A stretch of DNA of 64,000 bases from Burkholderiales bacterium (lineage in GTDB: Bacteria; Pseudomonadota; Gammaproteobacteria; Burkholderiales; Burkholderiaceae_C). The stretch covers positions 110,738-174,737 of the forward strand of contig JABEVE010000016.1 in the NCBI GenBank assembly GCA_013044035.1, read 5' to 3'. Shown here piece after piece: positions 52,023 to 63,659 of the stretch (its first letter is position 1; each line of letters starts with the position of its first letter). The notes under the pieces are model-generated. The model was not told the DNA's origin and did no database searches. It was given only the letters and a program-made list of their open reading frames with translations. Made by a program: the position numbers and the translations under genes.

Positions 52023-53378
52023 TCAGCGCCGCATCAGGCCTGCGCCGCCCATGCGCTGCATCATTTTGAACATCTTGCCGCCCTTCATTTTCTTCATCAT
52101 GTCGCGCATCTGCTCGAACTGATTGAGCATGCGATTGACTTCCTGCACTTGCACCCCCGCTCCAGTGGCGATGCGGCGTTTGCGCGAAGCCTTGATGACA
52201 TCGGGTTTGCGTCGCTCGTGCGGGGTCATCGACGAAATGATGCCCTGCATGCGGCGCACGTCGCGGCTGGCTTTATCCATGTCGGCCTGACCCGCGCGTG
52301 CCTGCATCTCCGCCGGCAGTTTCTCCATCAGGCCCTGCAGTCCGCCCATCTTGTTCATCTGCTGCAACTGCATCAGGAAATCGTTCAGGTCGAATTGCTC
52401 GCCCGATTTCACTTTCTGCGCGAGTTGCTGCGCCGCCTGGATGTCGACGCTGCGCTGCGCCTCCTCCACCAGCGCCAGCACATCGCCCATGCCCAGAATG
52501 CGGTCGGCCATGCGGGATGGGTCGAATGCCTCCAGCCCGTCGATCTTCTCCGACACGCCGGCGAACTTGACCGGGGCGCCCGTCACATGGTGCACCGACA
52601 GCGCCGCGCCGCCGCGGGCGTCACCATCTAGTTTGGTCAGCACGATGCCGGTAAGCGGCAGCGCGTCGTGGAAGGCGCGCGCCGTGGCCAGAGCGTCCTG
52701 ACCTTGCATGGCGTCGACCACGAAAAGGGTTTCGATGGGTTTGAGCGCCGCGTGCAACTCGGCGATTTCGCGCATCATCGCTGCATCCACCGCCAATCGT
52801 CCGGCGGTGTCCACCAGCAGCACATCGATGTGGTGGGCGCGAGCGTGATCCACCGCGCGGCGGGCGATGTCAATGGGTTGTTCATCCGGTGACGACGGCA
52901 GGAACTCGGCCCCCGCTTGTTGCGTCACGGTTTGCAACTGGGCAATGGCCGCGGGTCGATAGACGTCGCACGATACGGTCAGAACCTTCTTTTTCTGGCG
53001 CTCGATCAGCCACTTCGCCAGCTTGGCCGTGGTGGTGGTTTTGCCCGCGCCCTGCAGACCGGCCATCAGCACCACCGCCGGGGGTTGCACCGCGAGGTTC
53101 AGGCCCACGGTGCCCGGGCCCATGAGGGCTGCCAACTCCTTGTGCACCACGCCCACCAGCGCTTGGCCCGGGGACAGCGATCCCACCACTTCCTGGCCCA
53201 GGGCTTTTGCTTTCACACGGGTGGTGAATTCGCGCACCACCGGCAACGCGACGTCGGCTTCCAGCAATGCCAGGCGCACCTCGCGCAGCATCTCGGCGAT
53301 ATTCGCCTCAGTAATGCGTGCTTCACCCCGAATGGTCTTGACGACACGGGCGAGTCGCTGGGTCAGGTTATTGAGCAT
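52023..53378 (-). CDS. ffh: Signal recognition particle protein Ffh
   Basis: A 451-residue GTPase that, with SRP RNA, brings inner-membrane proteins to the translocon. N domain LTQRLARVVKTIRGEARITE, G domain with GLQGAGKTTTTAKLA, DVYRPAAIAQL, DTAGRL and TKLDGDARGGAALS, and a Met-rich M domain at the end (QMRDMMKKMKGGKMFKMMQR). ATG at 53378 gives the family start MLNNLTQRL; the longer frame upstream is unrelated. Confidence 0.95.
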   Translation of the reverse strand: MLNNLTQRLARVVKTIRGEARITEANIAEMLREVRLALLEADVALPVVREFTTRVKAKALGQEVVGSLSPGQALVGVVHKELAALMGPGTVGLNLAVQPPAVVLMAGLQGAGKTTTTAKLAKWLIERQKKKVLTVSCDVYRPAAIAQLQTVTQQAGAEFLPSSPDEQPIDIARRAVDHARAHHIDVLLVDTAGRLAVDAAMMREIAELHAALKPIETLFVVDAMQGQDALATARAFHDALPLTGIVLTKLDGDARGGAALSVHHVTGAPVKFAGVSEKIDGLEAFDPSRMADRILGMGDVLALVEEAQRSVDIQAAQQLAQKVKSGEQFDLNDFLMQLQQMNKMGGLQGLMEKLPAEMQARAGQADMDKASRDVRRMQGIISSMTPHERRKPDVIKASRKRRIATGAGVQVQEVNRMLNQFEQMRDMMKKMKGGKMFKMMQRMGGAGLMRR

Positions 53379-53528
53379 GGGGCAAGGTTTGAAAGGACTG
53401 GATATCTGGATGTGATGGACCTGCCGCACCGATCTGGAATGGCGACATCGTGCGCACGAGGAGACTTCGAGGCGCGATGGCAACGGCCCGACCGATGTGT
53501 TGATCACGCCCGCCAGGCAGGTTGATGG

Positions 53529-53570
53529 CAAGCCTGTTTTCGGCAGGCCGGCCTGCCGAAAACAGGCTTG
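53529..53570. repeat. Perfect 42-bp palindrome
   Basis: The sequence from 53529 (CAAGCCTGTTTTCGGCAGG...) to 53570 equals its own reverse complement with no loop bases; the centre is GGCC at 53548-53551. It lies 30 bases before the CcsA-like gene and 150 bases before the ffh start, in the divergent region. It could be a terminator, a protein-binding site or a cruciform-forming mobile repeat. Confidence 0.8.
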
Positions 53571-53600
53571 GTGGCCGAGCCCCTCGGTTAAACTCGAAAC

Positions 53601-54428
53601 ATGTGGATTTTAGTCAACGCCGCCGCCTTCCTCCTCTACCTTCTAGCCTCCTTTCTGGCTCGCCCGCGCGGACTGCAGATGGCTGGAGTGGTCGCGCCCG
53701 GCATGCCGATGTACCGCGACGCCGCCACCATCGCCATGCTGCTCGCTTGGCTTGCGCATGCCAGCACGTTTTTGCTCGTCCTACGGGGTTTGCATGACCC
53801 CGATTTTGGCTTTGCACCGGCCCTGTCCCTCACGTTCTGGCTGGTCGCTGCGGTGTATTGGGTGGAAAGCCTGTACTACCCGCTGCAGGGTTTGCGCGCC
53901 TGGATTTGCCTGCTGGCCGCCGCATCACTGTTGCTCACCTGGTTTTTCCCGGGCGACCGCCTAGCCCCCCCCGGCGCGGGCATGGCCTTCTCCTTGCACT
54001 GGGCGATGGGCATTGCTGCCTACGGCTTGTTTGGCGCCGCGGTCTTGCATGGCGTCATGCTCTGGTCCGCCGAGCGTGCTCTGCATCGGCGCAAACCCGC
54101 ATTGGCTGGTCTCGGCCCCGCCTTGCCCTTGCTCACGCTGGAGAAAATCACGTACCGGCTCGCGGCGTTGGGTTTCGCGCTGCTGACGGCCTCGCTGGTC
54201 TTTGCCGTCAGTTTCAGCGAAACCTTGTTCGGCCATGCGTTCGAACTCAACCATCAAACGATTTTCGCCGTCGCCGCCTGGCTGTTGTTCGCCGTCTTGC
54301 TGCTGGGTAGGGGCATGCTGGGCTGGCGTGGGCGCCAGGCCCTGCGCTGGTTGTTTTCGGGTTCGGCGCTGCTCCTGTTGAGTTATGTCGGCTCGCGCTT
54401 CGTCCTTCAGGTCATCCTGCACCGATGA
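53601..54428 (+). CDS. ypjD: CcsA/HemX-like cytochrome c assembly family membrane protein (YpjD-like)
   Basis: A 275-residue inner-membrane protein with about eight helices. It matches the small CcsA/ResC-type family found next to ffh in proteobacteria, with conserved GAGMAFSLHWAMGIAAYGLFG and HGVMLWSAERALHRR, LPLLTLEKITYRLAALGFALL. His residues in the SLHWAM, LHGVML and ELNHQTIF helices could bind heme, which is inference. Actual role is unknown. It overlaps the next gene by ATGA. Confidence 0.82.
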   Translation: MWILVNAAAFLLYLLASFLARPRGLQMAGVVAPGMPMYRDAATIAMLLAWLAHASTFLLVLRGLHDPDFGFAPALSLTFWLVAAVYWVESLYYPLQGLRAWICLLAAASLLLTWFFPGDRLAPPGAGMAFSLHWAMGIAAYGLFGAAVLHGVMLWSAERALHRRKPALAGLGPALPLLTLEKITYRLAALGFALLTASLVFAVSFSETLFGHAFELNHQTIFAVAAWLLFAVLLLGRGMLGWRGRQALRWLFSGSALLLLSYVGSRFVLQVILHR

Positions 54429-54646
54429 AATATCTCGTTCTCTTCGTGGTGGTGATCGTCGGATTGATGCTGTTCAAGAAGAGCCAGCGACAACGCTCGG
54501 CTCCTGGAGTGCGCAAGTCCACCCAACTGCCGGCGCCCGAACCCATGCATGCCTGTCGGCATTGCGGCGTGCATGTGCCGCAAAGCCGTTGTGTGTGGAA
54601 GGGCGACAAGCCCTACTGCTGCTCTGATCATGCCCGCCTGGGCTGA
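54425..54646 (+). CDS. PP0621-like small membrane protein with Cys-rich tail
   Basis: A 73-residue protein: an N-terminal membrane helix (YLVLFVVVIVGLMLF), a basic stretch, then a zinc-ribbon-like tail with CRHCGVHVPQSRCVWKGDKPYCC reduced to Cys-x2-Cys and Cys-Cys-x2-His. It fits the PP0621 family found before pilS in Pseudomonas and Burkholderiales. Function unknown. Starts inside the previous stop and overlaps pilS by 17 bases. Confidence 0.82.
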   Translation: MKYLVLFVVVIVGLMLFKKSQRQRSAPGVRKSTQLPAPEPMHACRHCGVHVPQSRCVWKGDKPYCCSDHARLG

Positions 54647-56372
54647 GCCACGCCGGCATGGGGCCGAAGCCGATAGCGGCTTCGCCTTTTCGCAAGCTGT
54701 CCAAAACGCTCCCCTGCCGGCTTCCTTGCTCCATCGCCTGATCTCGGGTAGCGTGCCCAGCCACGAGCGCCTGCGTGCATTTCGCGTGTTGGGCGGGGCC
54801 CGATTGCTCATGGGCCTGATCCTGCTGGGATGGTTCGTGCTCGTGGCATGGGATCGAGGACGAAGTCCGCAGTTGCGGGGTGGGCCGGGCATCTGGATCG
54901 CGCTGGGCTATGTGGTCCTGGTGCTGACCCAACTGGTGTTCAGCCTGAGCACAGCCCGTGGCTTTGCCTGGCAGGTGCTGCTTGCAGTGCTTGCCGATTT
55001 GGCTGTCTATGCCGTGTTGCAGTCCCTTGCCGGCCAACCCTCGCGCGAATTCGTCCTGAGCTATACCTTGCCCGTGTTGGCCGCCGGAGTTTACGGCACC
55101 CTGCGCTTCACGTTGGCCACGGCGGCAGCGGTGTCGTTGATCCTGTTGCTGCAGGCGCTGTGGATGTTGTCGGGCAGTGGTGGCATGGCCGACCCGCAGT
55201 TTCTGGGCGCGGGCTTTGTCGGCGCGGCTTATTTCGCCATGGGTGTGCTGGCCTGGCAACTGTCGCAACGCCTGGTGCGGCAGGAGCAGCGCGCGCGCCT
55301 GAGCGATATTCGCGCCAACCGACAGCTGGCGATCAACCACCATGTGCTGCTGGAGCAACCCGATGGCGTGCTGGTGCTCGACGCCGAACTGCGGGTGGAA
55401 ACTGCCAATCCCACGGCCATGCGCATGCTCGGTCTGGATGATCGGCAACAGCCTGAGGCCGCGCAGATCGGCCTGAGCAGCTATCCCGGTGCGCGTGTCC
55501 TTGCCGATGCCGTATACCAGCATACCGCCTCGGGCCAGGCGCAGGCACCGGTGACCTTCGAGGGTGCCAACGGGCTGCGCGTGCAGGCCCGCGTGCAGGC
55601 TTTGCGCCAACTGCCGGGCGGGCTTGGTTATGTGGTGTTCATGCAGGATTTGCGCGAGATCACGCATCAGTTGCAGCAAGACAAGCTGGCGGCACTGGGG
55701 CGGCTGGTGGCCGGGGTCGCTCACGAAATTCGCAATCCGCTGGGTGCCATCGCCCAGGCCAATCAGCTCGCCGCCGAACCCGATTTAAATCTGGCGCAGC
55801 GCGAGCGCATGTCAGCCTTGATCGCGCAAAACGTCGACCGGCTCAATCGCATCGTCGAAGACGTTCTTGACCTCGGGCGTTCCACCGCGCGCGAAGGCAT
55901 CGCGCTGCAGCCCATGCGCATGCTGCTCGAGCTGGTGGCCGAATTCGACCATGACACCCCGGGGCGTGTTGCGCTGCTGGCCGACGACGAAAACGCCACG
56001 CTGGATTTCGATCCGCTGCACTTGCGTCGCGTGCTCGTCAATCTGCTTGGAAACGCACGCCGCTTTGCCAGCCATCGCAACGGTGCGATCCGCATTCGCT
56101 TGCGGGGTGTGCGCAGGGTGCGCGAACTCAGCGTGGCCAACGATGGTCCGGTGATCGCCGCGGCTCTGCGTGTGCAATTGTTCGAACCTTTTTTCACCAC
56201 AGACAGCCGGGGCACGGGCTTGGGTCTGTATATTTCCCAGGAGTTGTGCTCGCGCTACGGGGCACGGTTGGAGTACCGGGTCCGGCGCGAACACGAGCCC
56301 AAGGCGTTCGGCGAATTCGTCATCAGCGTGACGACCGCTCCGGGTCAACTGCCCGGAACGCTACAAGCCTGA
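54630..56372 (+). CDS. pilS: Sensor histidine kinase PilS
   Basis: A 580-residue inner-membrane kinase controlling pilin transcription through PilR. Six helices lie in residues 55-205, then a PAS domain (LLEQPDGVLVLDAELRVETAN), the H box GVAHEIRNPLGAIAQANQLA with the phospho-His, the N box LVNLLGNARR and the G box RGTGLGLYISQELCSRYGA. ATG at 54630 is inside the end of the PP0621-like gene. pilR follows after 89 bases. Confidence 0.92.
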   Translation: MPAWAEPRRHGAEADSGFAFSQAVQNAPLPASLLHRLISGSVPSHERLRAFRVLGGARLLMGLILLGWFVLVAWDRGRSPQLRGGPGIWIALGYVVLVLTQLVFSLSTARGFAWQVLLAVLADLAVYAVLQSLAGQPSREFVLSYTLPVLAAGVYGTLRFTLATAAAVSLILLLQALWMLSGSGGMADPQFLGAGFVGAAYFAMGVLAWQLSQRLVRQEQRARLSDIRANRQLAINHHVLLEQPDGVLVLDAELRVETANPTAMRMLGLDDRQQPEAAQIGLSSYPGARVLADAVYQHTASGQAQAPVTFEGANGLRVQARVQALRQLPGGLGYVVFMQDLREITHQLQQDKLAALGRLVAGVAHEIRNPLGAIAQANQLAAEPDLNLAQRERMSALIAQNVDRLNRIVEDVLDLGRSTAREGIALQPMRMLLELVAEFDHDTPGRVALLADDENATLDFDPLHLRRVLVNLLGNARRFASHRNGAIRIRLRGVRRVRELSVANDGPVIAAALRVQLFEPFFTTDSRGTGLGLYISQELCSRYGARLEYRVRREHEPKAFGEFVISVTTAPGQLPGTLQA

Positions 56373-56461
56373 TACGCCCAGCCAGAATCCCTGCTGCATG
56401 GACGCCGACCGCATCCTCAGCGCCGAACGAAACGATAGCCAGATCACGAGTGCCAAGCGCC

Positions 56462-58003
56462 ATGCCTGAACCTGCAACTCCCATCCGCATCCTGGTGGTC
56501 GACGATGAACCTGATCTGCGCGAGCTCTACACGCTGACGCTGGTGCGCGAGGGCTGGCAGGTCGACGAGGTCGCCAGCGTCGAGGAAGCGCGCAGCCGCA
56601 TGGAACAGCAGCGCTTCGACGTGGCGATCGTCGACATGCGCCTGCCCGATGGGGAGGGGCTGGACATCCTGGCTTGGTCGACGGCGCAGCGGCGCGGTGA
56701 ACGCATCATCGTGGCCACGGCGTACGGCAATGCTGCTGTCGCGGTGCAGGCACTCAAGATGGGCGCGTTCGACTACCTCACCAAACCCGTGGACTTGCGG
56801 CAGTTACGCCAAGTGGTGCGCTCCGCTCTGGTTCAGGGTCGCTCGAACGGAGCACAAAACCAGGACCCGCAGCGCACCGCGCTGCAAGCCATGGTGGGTG
56901 AGTCGGCACCGATGCTGGCGGTGAAAGACACCTTGCGGCGCAGTGCGCGCGGCATGGCGCCGGTGCTGATCCACGGCGAGTCGGGCACCGGCAAGGAGTT
57001 GGCCGCGCGCGCCGTGCACGAACTTAGCAACCGCGCGGCCGGTCCGTTCGTTGCTGTGAATTGCAGCGCCATCCCCGAACACATGCTCGAAGCGGAGTTT
57101 TTCGGTTACCGCAAGGGGGCCTTCACAGGGGCGATGGCATCGCACGACGGGTTTTTCTCCGCTGCCGCCGGTGGCACGTTGTTTCTCGACGAGATTGGCG
57201 AGCTGCCGCTGTCGATGCAGGCCAAGCTGTTGCGCGCGGTGCAAGAGCGCAAGATTCGCGCCCTGGGTGAAACCGCGGAAACCCCGGTCGACGTGCGTCT
57301 TGTGAGCGCCACCCACCGTGATCTGCAGCGCTGTGTCGCCGAAGGCACGTTCCGGCAGGATCTGTACTACCGGCTCAATGTCATCGGCGTCACGCTGCCG
57401 CCCTTGCGCGCGCGCCTGGACGACCTGCCCCTGCTGGTCGAGGCCCTGCTGGCGCGCATTCGTCGCGAGCACGAACGTCCCGGTCTGCGCTTGAGCCCGC
57501 AGGCACTGCAGCAATTGCGCCTGTATGCCTTTGCGGGGAATGTGCGCGAACTGGAAAACCTGCTGCATCGCGCCACGGCGCTGGCCTCCAGCGACCTCAT
57601 CGGCGCCGATGATCTGGATGCCCCGGCCGAGGCCGCGCATTTGACATCCCAGCCGGCGCCGGCGCATTCGGGCATGAATCCGCAGCGAGGCATGAATCCG
57701 CAGGGTCCCGTCGTTGAGTCCGGTTTCGGGCGCACGCCGCCATTGACGGCTCGCCTCGATGCCGCTTCCGGCCAGATGGGACAGACTGCCTGGCAAGCAC
57801 CCGCATGGCCGCTGGACCTGCCGGACTATCTTGACCAGATCGAACGCAATCTGTTGCTGGAAGCCCTGCGCCGCACGCGCTTCAATCGCACCGCAGCGGC
57901 ACAACTTCTGGGCCTGAATCTGAGGCAAATACGCTACCGCATGGAGCGCCTGCAGATTCGCGACGATCACGCCGATCCTGATCCTTACGATGGTGTGCGC
58001 TGA
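56462..58003 (+). CDS. pilR: Sigma-54-dependent response regulator PilR
   Basis: A 513-residue transcription activator. Receiver domain with ILVVDDEPDLRELY and phospho-acceptor Asp in VDMRLPDGEG; AAA+ domain with GESGTGKELAARAVH, the sigma-54 contact GYRKGAFTGAM (Tyr where His is usual), GGTLFLDEIGELPL and FRQDLYYRLNV; Fis-type helix-turn-helix at the C-terminus (FNRTAAAQLLGLNLRQIRYRMERLQI). A long linker of about 70 residues includes the direct repeat GMNPQ-R-GMNPQ. ATG at 56462 is at the start of the receiver domain. ampD overlaps by 14 bases. Confidence 0.93.
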   Translation: MPEPATPIRILVVDDEPDLRELYTLTLVREGWQVDEVASVEEARSRMEQQRFDVAIVDMRLPDGEGLDILAWSTAQRRGERIIVATAYGNAAVAVQALKMGAFDYLTKPVDLRQLRQVVRSALVQGRSNGAQNQDPQRTALQAMVGESAPMLAVKDTLRRSARGMAPVLIHGESGTGKELAARAVHELSNRAAGPFVAVNCSAIPEHMLEAEFFGYRKGAFTGAMASHDGFFSAAAGGTLFLDEIGELPLSMQAKLLRAVQERKIRALGETAETPVDVRLVSATHRDLQRCVAEGTFRQDLYYRLNVIGVTLPPLRARLDDLPLLVEALLARIRREHERPGLRLSPQALQQLRLYAFAGNVRELENLLHRATALASSDLIGADDLDAPAEAAHLTSQPAPAHSGMNPQRGMNPQGPVVESGFGRTPPLTARLDAASGQMGQTAWQAPAWPLDLPDYLDQIERNLLLEALRRTRFNRTAAAQLLGLNLRQIRYRMERLQIRDDHADPDPYDGVR

Positions 58004-58571
58004 TCCCCTGTTCCGGCAGGGTTGGTACCGCTATGCCGGGCATCGGCCATCGCCCCATTGCGATGCACGGCCAGAGGGCATGCGGGTCGATCTGCTGGTT
58101 CTGCACAACATCTCCCTGCCGGCCGGAGAGTTCGGCAGCGCCTGCGTCGATGCCCTGTTTCTCGGCGTCCTGGATACCCAGACCCGGCCGGCATTTGCCG
58201 CGCTGCAAGGTCTGCGCGTGTCATCCCACTTTTTCATCCGGCGCGACGGCTGTTTGCTGCAATACGTGTCGTGCGATCAGCGCGCCTGGCATGCGGGGGC
58301 GTCCAGTTTTCAAGGGCGCAGCCGCTGCAACGATTTCAGCATCGGCATCGAACTCGAGGGCACCGACTCCCTGCCGTTCGAGCCGGCGCAATACGACAGC
58401 CTCGCCTCCGTGGTCGGGGCTTTGCTGCAGGCCTACCCGATCCAGTCGCTGGTTGGGCACAGCGACATCGCGCCCGGCCGCAAGACCGACCCCGGTCCTT
58501 GCTTCGATTGGTCCGCCCTGCGCCGGGCCAGCGCATTGGGCATGTCGAGTTTTCCGGGACTCGAAGCCTGA
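57990..58571 (+). CDS. ampD: 1,6-anhydro-N-acetylmuramoyl-L-alanine amidase AmpD
   Basis: A 193-residue cytoplasmic zinc amidase that recycles wall fragments and keeps beta-lactamase induction low. Zinc ligands: His in LLVLHNISLPAGEF, His in VGHSDIAPGRKTDPGPCFDW and the nearby Asp; the substrate loop reads SSHFFIRRDGCLLQYV and RAWHAGASSFQGRSRCNDFS reduced to its key His. Location in the cytoplasm follows from the lack of a signal peptide. Starts within the end of pilR. Confidence 0.93.
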   Translation: MVCADPLFRQGWYRYAGHRPSPHCDARPEGMRVDLLVLHNISLPAGEFGSACVDALFLGVLDTQTRPAFAALQGLRVSSHFFIRRDGCLLQYVSCDQRAWHAGASSFQGRSRCNDFSIGIELEGTDSLPFEPAQYDSLASVVGALLQAYPIQSLVGHSDIAPGRKTDPGPCFDWSALRRASALGMSSFPGLEA

Positions 58572-58605
58572 CGATGCATTCTGGTCCCCGGGCCAGGCCT
58601 CGGGT

Positions 58606-58614
58606 TGTGGACAA
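58606..58614 (-). promoter_or_regulatory. DnaA-box-like site upstream of nrdA
   Basis: TTGTCCACA on the minus strand differs by one base from the DnaA box TTATCCACA. DnaA is known to control nrdAB in E. coli. A lone site with one mismatch is weak evidence. Confidence 0.3.
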
Positions 58615-58663
58615 ACTGTGTAAACCCTGTGTTTTGCCTGTGGCCTGACTGTGCATGTGTTGA

Positions 58664-58679
58664 GCACTAGCTGTAGGGT
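58664..58679 (+). promoter_or_regulatory. NrdR box 1 upstream of nrdA
   Basis: GCACTAGCTGTAGGGT matches the 16-base NrdR box (ACACTATATATAGTGT) at 11 positions and stands exactly 32 bases before box 2, the spacing of known NrdR pairs. Confidence 0.6.
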
Positions 58680-58680
58680 C

Positions 58681-58709
58681 TTGCCATCCATCCCAACGCT
58701 AGATATAGT
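58681..58709 (+). promoter_or_regulatory. nrdA promoter
   Basis: TTGCCA (58681-58686), 17-base spacer, TATAGT (58704-58709): five of six consensus bases in both hexamers. The -10 lies inside NrdR box 2, so the ATP/dATP-responsive repressor would block transcription. It leaves a leader of about 220 bases before the GTG at 58938. Confidence 0.7.
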
Positions 58710-58711
58710 GC
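58696..58711 (+). promoter_or_regulatory. NrdR box 2 upstream of nrdA
   Basis: ACGCTAGATATAGTGC agrees with the NrdR consensus at 13 of 16 positions and overlaps the -10 element. With box 1 it forms the usual tandem pair, 16 bases between boxes. Confidence 0.7.
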
Positions 58712-58937
58712 CGGCACGAGTGGCGCGTAGGGATCGGGAAATGCTGATTTGCACCAGGCGAGCCAGTCAGGCGATTGGCTTGGATGAGGTTCCGATTGCA
58801 TGCGTTTGCCACCCCATGACGGCCCATCAGCACATCGCTATCGCACATCGTTTCACCTTTGCGGCCCTGCGGCCGTGGCGCCATGCGCGCTCACGACGGC
58901 AAGGCCGAGCGTTCGAACACTGCCCAGGAGAACCCGC

Positions 58938-61871
<2,934 letters not shown>

Positions 61872-62014
61872 TCGGCTGATCGATGTTGCCGCGATCTACC
61901 GACGAGCCTGGAGGAAGCTCCAGCAGCGCGTCGGTTCGCAACTTCAGTTGCTGGTCGTTGGTTTTGCGCATCAGCAATGCCACAAAAAATGCTTTATCTG
62001 TAAAAGAATGGGGC

Positions 62015-62030
62015 GCACCATATTGAGTGT
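62015..62030 (+). promoter_or_regulatory. Possible lone NrdR box before nrdB
   Basis: GCACCATATTGAGTGT matches the NrdR consensus at 12 of 16 positions in the 197-base gap between nrdA and nrdB, 39 bases before the nrdB ATG. No partner box is seen one or three turns away, so this may be chance. Confidence 0.3.
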
Positions 62031-62068
62031 GTTCCATAAACTCACGATAATTACATGAAGGAAAAACG

Positions 62069-63331
62069 ATGCTGAGTTGGGAAGAAAATACCGCGAACCT
62101 CGACGCCCCGTCATTGCACGGGCCCCGCCTCTATTCATCTGAACTGCAAGCCGCACCTTTGCACAGGACCCCAGGCGCCATCGATCGTGCCGAAGCTGTT
62201 TCAGTTTCCGGCTCAATTTTCGCCGCGGCCGTCGAGTCGAGTCGAAGCCAAGGCACAATTCCCGCTGCGCCGGCCGTCCATACCCAACGTGCCGCATCCA
62301 CGGGTCGCGTCCAGGCCGAAGACAAAAGCATCATCAATTGTCGGGCTGACGTCAATCAACTCGTCCCATTCAAATACAAATGGGCGTGGGACAAATATCT
62401 GGCCTCTTGCGCCAACCACTGGATGCCGCAAGAAATCAACATGTCCCGTGATATCGCCCTCTGGAAAGACCCCAATGGCTTGACCGACGATGAGCGGCGT
62501 ATCGTCAAGCGCAATCTCGGTTTCTTCGTCACGGCCGATTCCTTGGCCGCCAACAATATCGTGCTGGGCACGTACAGACACATCACCAACCCCGAATGTC
62601 GGCAATTCCTGCTGCGGCAAGGTTTTGAAGAGGCGATTCACACACATGCCTATCAGTACATCGTTGAATCGCTGGGGCTTGAGGAGGGTGAAATTTTTAA
62701 TGCCTATCATGAAATTCCGTCGATTCGCAATAAAGACGAATTTCTGATCCCTTTTATCGATACGCTGACCAATCCCGAATTTCGGACCTCAGCGTTCGGT
62801 GGTTCTGAACGCAACGATCAGGAACTGCTGCGCTCCATCATTGTTTTTGCCTGTCTGATGGAGGGGTTGTTTTTCTATGTCGGATTTGCACAGATTCTGT
62901 CCATGGGCCGTCAGAACAAGATGACGGGTGCTGCTGAGCAGTATCAATACATCTTGCGGGATGAGTCGATGCATTGCAATTTCGGCATCGATGTGGTCAA
63001 TCAGATCAAGCTCGAAAATCCCCATCTCTGGACCCGTGCTTTCAAAGACGAAATCACGGCCCTCTTTCATCAGGCCGTCGAGCTTGAGTATGCCTATGCT
63101 GAGGACACGATGCCGCGTGGCGTTCTGGGTTTGAATGCTTCCATGTTCAAGGGTTATTTGCGATTCATTGCCAATCGCCGTGCACAGCAAATTGGCTTGG
63201 AGCCGATGTTTCCGAACGAGGACAATCCTTTTCCGTGGATGAGTGAAATGATTGACCTGAAAAAGGAACGTAATTTCTTTGAAACCCGTGTGATCGAGTA
63301 TCAATCGGGTGGGGCGTTATCCTGGGAATAA
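62069..63331 (+). CDS. nrdB: Ribonucleotide reductase class Ia, beta subunit
   Basis: Holds the diiron-tyrosyl radical that starts catalysis in NrdA. A 420-residue protein; ligands are Asp157 ([12 protein letters not shown]), Glu188 and His191 ([12 protein letters not shown]), Glu265 ([10 protein letters not shown]), Glu299 and His302 (RDESMHCNF); the radical Tyr is 195. The first 85-95 residues are an Ala/Ser/Pro-rich extension before the core starts at [17 protein letters not shown]. Start MLSWEE resembles the end GGALSWE, which is the NrdA-docking tail. AAGGA precedes the ATG. Confidence 0.94.
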   Translation: MLSWEENTANLDAPSLHGPRLYSSELQAAPLHRTPGAIDRAEAVSVSGSIFAAAVESSRSQGTIPAAPAVHTQRAASTGRVQAEDKSIINCRADVNQLVPFKYKWAWDKYLASCANHWMPQEINMSRDIALWKDPNGLTDDERRIVKRNLGFFVTADSLAANNIVLGTYRHITNPECRQFLLRQGFEEAIHTHAYQYIVESLGLEEGEIFNAYHEIPSIRNKDEFLIPFIDTLTNPEFRTSAFGGSERNDQELLRSIIVFACLMEGLFFYVGFAQILSMGRQNKMTGAAEQYQYILRDESMHCNFGIDVVNQIKLENPHLWTRAFKDEITALFHQAVELEYAYAEDTMPRGVLGLNASMFKGYLRFIANRRAQQIGLEPMFPNEDNPFPWMSEMIDLKKERNFFETRVIEYQSGGALSWE

Positions 63332-63525
63332 TGACGCCATGAAGCCAGCAACAGCAGCGGCCATTGCCACGCCCTGTCAGGGATGCGCAGTTGAAACGCG
63401 GTAAAGCACTGATCGTGTCGCAGCGCCGGGTACCCAGTCTCCAAGGGATGCATGCCATCGGCCGGTTTGTGATGAATGCGGTGCTGCGACAAGCATTGTC
63501 TCTTATCGAAAAGCCTTTCATTTTT
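63332..63525. other. Non-coding start of the nrdB downstream region
   Basis: The 484 bases between nrdB and the H1-like gene hold no convincing gene. One open frame (63364-63831) runs through all three hairpins and has no family likeness. This first part shows nothing notable. Confidence 0.5.
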
Positions 63526-63556
63526 CAAAACCGATCTCGTTCAAACATCGGTTTTG
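63526..63556. terminator. Hairpin 1 downstream of nrdB
   Basis: CAAAACCGAT (63526-63535) pairs perfectly with ATCGGTTTTG (63547-63556), 11-base loop. TTTTG at the end of the stem suits Rho-independent termination on the plus strand, and the symmetric A-run on the minus strand. Confidence 0.5.
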
Positions 63557-63570
63557 TCCCTCCATACAAA

Positions 63571-63603
63571 GCTGAAATAACGTTGTTTACGCGTTATTTC
63601 AGC
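63571..63603. terminator. Hairpin 2 downstream of nrdB
   Basis: GCTGAAATAACG (63571-63582) and CGTTATTTCAGC (63592-63603) are perfect 12-base arms with a 9-base loop, followed by ACTTTTCC. A plausible intrinsic terminator. Confidence 0.5.
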
Positions 63604-63659
63604 ACTTTTCCGAGATTCATCGAGGCGTCGCTCAACCTCACGCGACGCTTTGTGAATGA

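Larger units (their letters stand above)
58572..58937. other. nrdA upstream region
   Basis: About 365 bases after ampD without a gene. It holds the DnaA-like site, the NrdR box pair and the promoter. The open frame that begins at 58800 belongs to the nrdA phase but its first 46 codons have no family likeness and are treated as leader. Confidence 0.6.
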
